From: Massilia varians
GTDB lineage: Bacteria; Pseudomonadota; Gammaproteobacteria; Burkholderiales; Burkholderiaceae_D
Length of the DNA: 64,000 nucleotides
Assembly: GCF_027923905.1 (NCBI RefSeq)
Contig: NZ_AP026966.1
Span: 186,001-250,000, forward strand
Direction: 5' to 3'
The notes below the pieces were generated by a model. It had not been told where the DNA came from and made no database searches. It worked only from the letters and a program-made list of their open reading frames with translations. This document shows positions 58,414 through 64,000 of this stretch, piece after piece; the stretch's first letter is position 1; the number at the start of each line of letters is the position of its first letter. Both the position numbers and the translations under genes were made by a program.

Positions 58414-58992
58414 TTATTGTACGCCCAGATCTGATGAACCCAGCCTCCCGACCACGTCCAGCCGGTCCGGTCCAGGCCGTGCCACCACGATCTCTCCCTG
58501 CGCCACATACTCGTTCACCAGCGCACGGATGTTGACGTCATGCGTGACCAGCACCAGGTTGGCCTTGTTTCCACGCCATGCGTCGGTTTTGTCCAGCACT
58601 TCGCGGACCTTGGCGCGTGCCTCGGCCTCGCTGTCGCGGAACATGGAATCGAGCATCGGCGCTTGTTCCACCCGGCCGAAGGCCAGGCGGGCGGTGTCGA
58701 GGCAGCGGCACCAGCGGCTCGACAGCACCGGGCCGAGCGGGATGCCGCGCCTGCGGAAGGCTTCGCCGAGCGCGCGCGCCTCGCGCTTTCCCCGGTCCGA
58801 CAGGTTGCGCTGGGTGCTGCACACGGCCAGCCGGAAGCCGGGCGGATCGCCGATGCCGGGATGGGTGGCGGCATGGCGGATCAGCAGCACGTAGCTGCCG
58901 TCCTGCAGGCGCTGCCACAGGTCGCGGTCGGCCGCGGCCAGGCGGCCGCTGGCCAGCAGGGCAGGTATTGCCAGGAAGCGTCGTCGCAGCAT
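58414..58992 (-). CDS. Secreted histidine phosphatase family protein
   Basis: 192 aa from ATG 58992 (MLRRRFLAIPALLASGRLAA, signal peptide). Histidine-phosphatase core: LLIRHAATHPGIGDPPG with catalytic His (RHA instead of RHG), RNLSDRGKREARALGEAF, SSRWCRCLDTARLAFG and late His in VLVTHDVNIRALV. Probably a periplasmic phosphatase; substrate unknown. Confidence 0.87.
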   Translation of the reverse strand: MLRRRFLAIPALLASGRLAAADRDLWQRLQDGSYVLLIRHAATHPGIGDPPGFRLAVCSTQRNLSDRGKREARALGEAFRRRGIPLGPVLSSRWCRCLDTARLAFGRVEQAPMLDSMFRDSEAEARAKVREVLDKTDAWRGNKANLVLVTHDVNIRALVNEYVAQGEIVVARPGPDRLDVVGRLGSSDLGVQ

Positions 58993-59130
58993 GCTTGTCC
59001 CCTCGGATCGGCTGGGGGCATTATCCTGCCCCAGCACATGGACGAGCGCACGGCTGCGGGGTAAGCTGACTGACATGGACGGTAGCGGGGCGTCCCGCTA
59101 CACTGGATCGACGATGAACTGGAGAACACG

Positions 59131-59790
59131 ATGCGCCTGACTGCCACCCTGCTCGCCGCCTGCCTGGCCTTGCCGCTGTCGGCTCTTGCCGAAGAGTCCT
59201 GCGACGGTCTTGCCGACGACCTCGCGGTCATGAAGGAGGCCGGCCAGGCACTGCGCAAGCGCATCGACTACCTCGACCCCGAGAGCCCCGTTCAGCAGAA
59301 GCTGATGCGGCACATCGAGCTGGTCGATCGCGTCAACACCGGGCGCCTGAAGGACCTGGTGATGCATTGCGGATGGCCCTCGACAGCGACGCATGGCGCG
59401 CGGGCGGCGGCGGACGCCTGGCTGCTGGTCGAGCATGCGGAGCGCGACCGCGCTTTCCAGAAGCAGATGCTGGTCCTGGTCGAGCGGGCGGCCGGCGCGA
59501 ACGGCGAAGGCCTGAACCGGCCCTTCGCCTACCTCGACGACCGCATCGCGGTGGCGGAAAAGCGTCCCCAGCGCTACGGGACACAGCTGTCGGCGCGCGG
59601 GGACGATCACTGCGCGCTCGAGTTCGCGCCCTTCGATAACCGGGAGCAGGTCGAGGCGCGTCGCGCGCAGCTCGGCCTGCCTCCCCTGGACACCTACAGA
59701 CGCATGGTGCTGGACATGCAGAAATGTCCAGGCCTGCTACCGGTTCCCCCAGTTCACTACGTAGGCTCGCAGCCGCTTACACGAAAGTGA
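59131..59790 (+). CDS. Secreted DUF6624-like protein
   Basis: 219 aa. Signal peptide MRLTATLLAACLALPLSALA. Helical region (LADDLAVMKEAGQALRKRID) followed by WPSTATHGARAAADAWLLVE and KRPQRYGTQL, features of DUF6624 proteins, and Cys residues at HCGW, DHCA and KCPG. Function unknown. The last 14 bases overlap the end of the convergent nitroreductase gene. Confidence 0.75.
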   Translation: MRLTATLLAACLALPLSALAEESCDGLADDLAVMKEAGQALRKRIDYLDPESPVQQKLMRHIELVDRVNTGRLKDLVMHCGWPSTATHGARAAADAWLLVEHAERDRAFQKQMLVLVERAAGANGEGLNRPFAYLDDRIAVAEKRPQRYGTQLSARGDDHCALEFAPFDNREQVEARRAQLGLPPLDTYRRMVLDMQKCPGLLPVPPVHYVGSQPLTRK

Positions 59791-60430
59791 AGGTCAGCTC
59801 TTCCGGCAGGCGCGACTTCGGCAGGCCGGCATTGAAGTCGGCGCCGGAACGGTAGCCGAAGCTGGCCAGCACCACGCTGGCCAGGCCCTGTTCGTGCAGG
59901 CCGAATTCCTCGTCCAGGATCTTCTGGTCGAAGCCTTCCATCGGCGTGGCGTCGATGCCGAGCGAGGCCGCGCCCAGCAGGGCGGTGCCCAGCGCCAGGT
60001 AGACCTGCTTTTCCAGCCACTGCGGCAGGTCGCGGGTGGTGTAGCGGTGGGTGCGCACGTAGCTGCGCCGGCCGGCATCCTGGCCCGCACGGGCGGCATC
60101 GTCGCGGAAGCGCCCGTCGCGCGCTTCCTGCGCCAGCAGGCGCTCCAGGTGGGCGTCGTCCATGTCGATGCGCGAGCAGAACACGATCACGTGCGACGCA
60201 TCGAGGATTTTCGACGCGTTGTAGCCATAGCCGCCCTGCGCCGCCTTGGCCACGCGCGCCTTGCCCTCGGGGGTATTGGCGACGATGAAGTGCCAGGGCT
60301 GCGAGTTCACCGACGAAGGGCTGTGGCGCAGCAGGCTGTAGACCTGCTGCATGAGTTCCTCGGGGACGCGGCGTTCGCTGTCGTAGGCCTTGGCGGTGTG
60401 GCGCTTGCGCGCTGCTGCGAGAATATCCAT
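59777..60430 (-). CDS. Oxygen-insensitive NAD(P)H nitroreductase / dihydropteridine reductase (NfsB-like)
   Basis: 217 aa, FMN nitroreductase fold. Motifs: AARKRHTAKAYDSERRVPEE, LLRHSPSSVNSQPWHFIVAN (FMN binding), TPMEGFDQKILDEEFG and VLASFGYRSGADFN, all matching NfsB. Reduces nitroaromatics and quinones with NAD(P)H. 22 bp downstream of the quinone-oxidoreductase gene, so both may be controlled by the divergent LysR protein. Confidence 0.9.
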   Translation of the reverse strand: MDILAAARKRHTAKAYDSERRVPEELMQQVYSLLRHSPSSVNSQPWHFIVANTPEGKARVAKAAQGGYGYNASKILDASHVIVFCSRIDMDDAHLERLLAQEARDGRFRDDAARAGQDAGRRSYVRTHRYTTRDLPQWLEKQVYLALGTALLGAASLGIDATPMEGFDQKILDEEFGLHEQGLASVVLASFGYRSGADFNAGLPKSRLPEELTFTFV

Positions 60431-60452
60431 CTTGTTGACTTCCTTTACTGAC

Positions 60453-61460
60453 TTAACAATGTTCGAGCACGATCTTGCCGACCGCGCGGCCGCTCTCGAT
60501 CAGGGCGTGCGCGCGGCGCAGGTTCTCCGCCGAGATGCTGCCGTAATGCTCGCCGAGCGTGGTGCGCAGGCTGCCCTCGTCGACCATCTGGGCGACCAGG
60601 TTCAGGAGCTTGTGCTGCTTGATCATGTCGTCCGTCTCGAACATCGAGCGCGTGAACATCAGCTCCCAGTGCAGCGAGATCGACTTGCGCTTGAGCGGCA
60701 CGGCGTCCAGGCTGGCCGGGTCGTCGATCAGCGCGAACTGCCCCTGCGGCGCCAGCACGTCGACGATGGCGGGATAGTGCTTGTCGGTGTGCGTCAGGCT
60801 GATGACGATGTCCGCCGCCGGGAATCCCAGCGCTTCGAGCTGCGGACGCAGCGGCTGCGCGTGATCGATGACGTGGTGGGCGCCGAGCTCGCGCACCCAG
60901 TTGCGGGTTTCCTCGCGCGAGGCGGTGCCGATCACGGTGAGCGCGGTGAGCTTGCGTGCCAACTGTAACAGGATCGAGCCGACTCCGCCGGCGGCGCCAA
61001 TGACCAGCAGCGACTTCCCGCTACCGCCGCCCTCGGCGATACGGAGCCGGTCGAACAGCAGTTCCCAGGCCGTGATCGCGGTCAGCGGCAGGGCGGCCGC
61101 CTGGGCGAAGTCCAGGGACGCCGGCTTGCGCCCGACGATGCGCTCGTCCACCGCCTGATACTCGCTGTTGGAACCGGGGCGCAGCAGCGAGCCGGCATAG
61201 AACACTTCGTCGCCTTCCTTGAACAGGGTGACGGCGCTGCCGACGCCGCGCACGATGCCGCTCGCGTCCCAGCCCAGCACGCGCGGTTCGGTGACCGGGG
61301 CGCCCAAGCGGATCTTGGTGTCGACCGGATTGACCGAGACCGCGCGCACTTCCACCAGCAGGTCGTGCGGACCGGCCAGCGGCATCGGCAGCTCGACATC
61401 CTGCAGGGATTGGGGGTCACTGATGGGCAAGCCGTGCTGGGTATACACTACTGCTTTCAT
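60453..61460 (-). CDS. Zinc-independent MDR alcohol dehydrogenase / quinone oxidoreductase
   Basis: 335 aa. AVYTQHGLPISDPQSLQDVE start, VRAVSVNPVDTKIRLGAPV, VLGWDASGIVRGVGSAVTLF and nucleotide loop VIGAAGGVGSILLQLARKL. Lacks zinc ligands; similar to the ZADH/YhdH-type quinone reductase group. Divergent from a LysR gene across 102 bp and followed by the nitroreductase gene, a layout typical of LysR-controlled electrophile-defence pairs. Confidence 0.88.
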   Translation of the reverse strand: MKAVVYTQHGLPISDPQSLQDVELPMPLAGPHDLLVEVRAVSVNPVDTKIRLGAPVTEPRVLGWDASGIVRGVGSAVTLFKEGDEVFYAGSLLRPGSNSEYQAVDERIVGRKPASLDFAQAAALPLTAITAWELLFDRLRIAEGGGSGKSLLVIGAAGGVGSILLQLARKLTALTVIGTASREETRNWVRELGAHHVIDHAQPLRPQLEALGFPAADIVISLTHTDKHYPAIVDVLAPQGQFALIDDPASLDAVPLKRKSISLHWELMFTRSMFETDDMIKQHKLLNLVAQMVDEGSLRTTLGEHYGSISAENLRRAHALIESGRAVGKIVLEHC

Positions 61461-61562
61461 GTTGAATCTCCGGTAAGTTTTACATTCAATGACGATTCTA
61501 TGCAGGAGCCCGGCAATGAAAAACCCGGCTGGAGCGATTTCACTTTCTCAGCTGGAGAGAAA

Positions 61563-62468
61563 ATGATCAGGCTGGATGATCTGGCGCTGTTCGTCCGTTC
61601 CGCTGCCCTGGGCAGCTTTTCGAAGGCCGCGCGCGAAGTCGATCTGCTGCCCGGGCAGGCCAGCGCGGCGATCGGGCGCCTGGAGCGCGAGCTCGACATC
61701 CGATTGTTCGCGCGCTCGACCCGCAGTCTACGCCTGACCGAGGAAGGCAAGCGCTACCTGCCCTTCGCGCAGGACGCGCTGGATGCCTTGCGCGAGGGCT
61801 ACGAGGGCATCCGGGGCGACGCCGACTGCCTGACCGGCACCCTGCAGATCGCGGCGCCTTCCGACTTCGGGCGCAACCTGCTGCTGCCCTGGATCTCGGA
61901 ATTTCGCCGCGCCCATCCGGGGCTCGACATCCAGCTCCTGGTGTCCGACCAGGTGGCGGATGTGTTCCGCGACCCGGTCGACATCGCCCTGCGCTACGGG
62001 CAGATCATTGATGCCAGCTACGTCGCCCTGCCGGTCGCGCCCGGCAACCGCCGGGTGCTGGTGGCCTCGCCGGCCTACCTCGCCCGGCATGGGCGCCCGG
62101 CCTCGCTCGACGCGCTGGCCGATCACAACTGCCTGCAATACCGGCTGCGCGGCCGCACCTACGACCGCTGGTCCTTTCCGGCGGCGGAGGGCGCGCGGCT
62201 GGTGCCGGTAGCAGGGCGCCTGGTGAGCGACGATGCCGAGGTGGTGCGGCGCTGGGCGCTGGCCGGCGAGGGCATCGCCTACAAATCCTGGCTCGACGTC
62301 AGCCAGGACGTGGCGCAGGGGCGGCTGGAGGTGTTGTTGCCGGAGCTGCCGGGCGAACCCACGCCGTTGAACCTGGTCTGCCCGCACCGCAGGCAATTCT
62401 CGCCCGCGGTGAAACTGCTGCACGCTCTGGTCGAGGAGCGCTGCCGGTCATTGGCGCGTGAAACCTAA
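61563..62468 (+). CDS. LysR-family transcriptional regulator
   Basis: 301 aa from ATG 61563, GGAGAG eight bases upstream. Winged-helix N-terminus (LDDLALFVRSAALGSFSKAA, QASAAIGRLERELDIRLFAR) and LysR substrate domain (from about 90; GTLQIAAPSDFGRNLLLPWI). Divergent from the quinone-oxidoreductase/nitroreductase pair, which it probably regulates. The 102-bp gap shows no strong T-N11-A dyad by eye. Its stop overlaps the convergent flavoprotein stop by 4 bp. Confidence 0.92.
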   Translation: MIRLDDLALFVRSAALGSFSKAAREVDLLPGQASAAIGRLERELDIRLFARSTRSLRLTEEGKRYLPFAQDALDALREGYEGIRGDADCLTGTLQIAAPSDFGRNLLLPWISEFRRAHPGLDIQLLVSDQVADVFRDPVDIALRYGQIIDASYVALPVAPGNRRVLVASPAYLARHGRPASLDALADHNCLQYRLRGRTYDRWSFPAAEGARLVPVAGRLVSDDAEVVRRWALAGEGIAYKSWLDVSQDVAQGRLEVLLPELPGEPTPLNLVCPHRRQFSPAVKLLHALVEERCRSLARET

Positions 62469-63526
62469 ACGGCTTTGTCCAGCTCCGCCGCCAGTGTGGC
62501 GACCAGTTCGCCCGCCGGCATGGCGCGCGCCTGGGCGAAGTTGACGCCGCCCCAGTTGACCGAATAATCCTGGCTGCCCTTGCTGGACGCAGCCGCATGC
62601 AGGGCCTTGGCGGCGTCGTAGGCGATCGGATAATTCGGCAGCGGAGGATGGCCGTCCGCGCCGACTTCCAGGAACAGCCTGTTGACGATGCCGCGTGCCG
62701 GCCGTCCGGAGATCACGGCCGTGAGTTCGGTCTGCAGGCTTCCTCCTTTCGTGATCAGCGCGCGGTGGTGCGGCGGGGCCGAGGACTCGGGACAGGCGAT
62801 GAAGGCGCTGCCCATCTGGACCGCGCTGGCGCCGTGATGCAAGGCGGTGCGGATCTGTCTACCGTCCATGATGCCGCCGGCCGCGACCAGCGGCAGCGTC
62901 ACCTTGTCGCGCAACTGTTCCAGCAGCTCGAAGGTGGGCAAGGCCGGATCGGGCGCGGAAGGATCGAAGATGCCGCGGTGACCGCCCGCCTCGATGCCCT
63001 GGGCGACGATCACGTCGATGCCGGCGGCCTCGATGCGTTGCGCCTCTTCCAGCGAGGTCGCGGTGGTGAACAGGGTGATGCCGGCGCCTTTCAGCGCGTC
63101 GATCCAGTCCTGCGGCGGCAGGCCGAAGTGGAAGCTGACCACGGCCGGGCGTGTTTCCAGCAGCAGCTCGAGCATCGCCTCGTCGGCCAGGAAGCTGCGG
63201 TAGATCTCGGACAGCGCGGCGGGTGGCTCGGCGCCGAACTGCGCGAAGTGCGGGCGCAGCCAGGCGAGCCAGGCGGCTTCGCGCGCCGGATCGGCCTGGG
63301 CCGGCGCATGGGTGAACACGTTGGCGTTGAAGGGGCGGCCGGTCCGCTCGCGCACCGCCGCGATGGCGGCGCGCGCCGCCTGCACGGTCGAGGTGCCCAG
63401 GGCGATCGAGCCGAGCCCGCCCGCTTCCGAGACGGCGGCGGCCAGCGCCGGGGTGGAGACGCCCGCCATGGGGGCCTGGATGATGGGGTAGCGGATGTCC
63501 AGCTTCGACAGCAGGTCGTGGCGCAT
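62465..63526 (-). CDS. Nitronate monooxygenase-type FMN flavoprotein
   Basis: 353 aa, TIM barrel. IRYPIIQAPMAGVSTPALAA, VSFHFGLPPQDWIDALKGAG, VIVAQGIEAGGHRG (with the catalytic-type His), LVAAGGIMDGRQIRTALHHG and GSAFIACPESSAP. Matches class I nitronate monooxygenase/2-nitropropane dioxygenase. Oxidises alkyl nitronates using O2. Single gene. Confidence 0.9.
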   Translation of the reverse strand: MRHDLLSKLDIRYPIIQAPMAGVSTPALAAAVSEAGGLGSIALGTSTVQAARAAIAAVRERTGRPFNANVFTHAPAQADPAREAAWLAWLRPHFAQFGAEPPAALSEIYRSFLADEAMLELLLETRPAVVSFHFGLPPQDWIDALKGAGITLFTTATSLEEAQRIEAAGIDVIVAQGIEAGGHRGIFDPSAPDPALPTFELLEQLRDKVTLPLVAAGGIMDGRQIRTALHHGASAVQMGSAFIACPESSAPPHHRALITKGGSLQTELTAVISGRPARGIVNRLFLEVGADGHPPLPNYPIAYDAAKALHAAASSKGSQDYSVNWGGVNFAQARAMPAGELVATLAAELDKAV

Positions 63527-63576
63527 GATTGCGGCTCCGTCAAGGTGACATCATGAGTATAGCGAGCGCCGCGCGT

Positions 63577-64000
63577 TCACGCTCCGCGTACCAGCAACCA
63601 GGCCAGCACCAGCATCAGCGTGCCGGTCAGGGCTTCGATCGCCCGCCACACCGAGGGACGGCCGAGCACCGTCGCGAAACGCCGGGCGCCCAGGCCGAGC
63701 GCCGAAAACCACAGCACCGAGGCCGTCATCGCACCGAGCGCAAAGGACAGGCGCGCCTCGCCCGCCAGGCTGCTGCCGACCGCGCCCAGCAGCACCACGG
63801 TATCGAGGTAGACGTGCGGGTTGAGCAGGGACAGCGCCAGCACGGTGGCCAGGGCGCGGCCCAAGGTCTGGGCCTTCTCGTCCGGCGACGCCGCAAGCGA
63901 CGCGCCGCCGCGCAGGCTGCTCTTCCAACAGCGCCAGCCATACCAGACCAGGAAGGCCGCGCCGCCGTAGCGCGCCACCGCCATCGAGGTGGGCGAGGCT
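63577..64000 (-). CDS. LysE/ArgO-type amino-acid exporter (N-terminus outside window)
   Basis: Partial: the C-terminal 141 residues are visible and the frame stays open to the right edge. ASPTSMAVARYGGAAFLVWY and ALSLLNPHVYLDTVVLLGAV are the ArgO/LysE signature, with LLNPHVYLDT the conserved loop, and the last helices end LVLAWLLVRGA. ArgO exports arginine and lysine. Usually divergent from an iciA/argP-type LysR gene, which would lie outside the window. Confidence 0.87.
   Translation of the reverse strand, partial: ASPTSMAVARYGGAAFLVWYGWRCWKSSLRGGASLAASPDEKAQTLGRALATVLALSLLNPHVYLDTVVLLGAVGSSLAGEARLSFALGAMTASVLWFSALGLGARRFATVLGRPSVWRAIEALTGTLMLVLAWLLVRGA

Overview
The window is GC-rich, densely coded chromosomal DNA. 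Its gene content and protein style fit a Betaproteobacterium of the Oxalobacteraceae, most like Massilia or a close relative. That assignment rests on recognition only: a rsmI-lpoA-yraN-diaA-dolP cluster, a ybeD-lipB-lipA cluster, an Oar-type TonB receptor, plant-polysaccharide enzymes and a large c-di-GMP protein. No phage, plasmid, transposase, CRISPR or rRNA is visible; the only tRNA is tRNA-Pro(TGG).

Region by region. 1-6.8 kb (minus strand): a peptidoglycan/amino-sugar recycling operon under a GntR/HutC regulator, made of murQ, an AmpG-like permease, a NagX-like membrane acyltransferase, a GHL10-type lipoprotein glycosidase and a BadF-type sugar kinase cut by the left edge; a beta-lactamase-fold serine hydrolase diverges from the regulator. 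8.5-10.3 kb: a DadA-like oxidase and a YchJ-like protein separated by three tandem hairpin repeats. 10.4-21.3 kb (plus strand): leucine catabolism (mccB, liuC, mccA, HMG-CoA lyase) with the complete bioA-F-D-B set inside it, so the genes that make biotin are embedded among those for a biotin-dependent carboxylase. 21.3-25.9 kb: tRNA-Pro, a one-TM protein, and a xylan-type esterase plus GH3 beta-xylosidase pair. 26.1-31.9 kb (minus): a globin-coupled c-di-GMP protein, an EAL protein and a chemoreceptor as one apparent operon, with an FNR-type box in the AT-rich upstream region. 32.3-36.2 kb: the rsmI/lpoA envelope cluster. 36.2-39.2 kb: TlpA-like thioredoxin, thioesterase and a Suv3-type helicase. 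39.3-42.3 kb: a GH115 alpha-glucuronidase gene with several lesions. 42.4-44.4 kb: lipoate synthesis. 44.6-52.5 kb: a FecR/DUF6600 protein, LysE exporter, HU, orphan ribbon-helix-helix protein, DUF808 protein and a large TonB-dependent receptor. 52.6-64 kb: redox enzymes, small membrane proteins, an SRAP protein, a LysR-controlled reductase and a LysE/ArgO exporter cut by the right edge.

Three threads tie the window together. First, the GH3 and GH115 genes lie 16 kb apart but share a 17-base operator-like sequence built on GTTAGCGC, resembling the xyl-box of LacI-type XylR regulators, which suggests one xylan regulon. Second, four accessory genes (esterase, GH115, FecR-like, TonB receptor) are interrupted exactly where a tryptophan codon is expected; three of the four changes turn CTGG into CTAG. 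This is either real decay of a polysaccharide-use programme or a systematic sequencing artefact. Third, two intergenic elements look like non-autonomous repeats: a 121-bp imperfect palindrome before mccB and a 134-bp element with perfect 13-bp terminal inverted repeats beside the SRAP gene.
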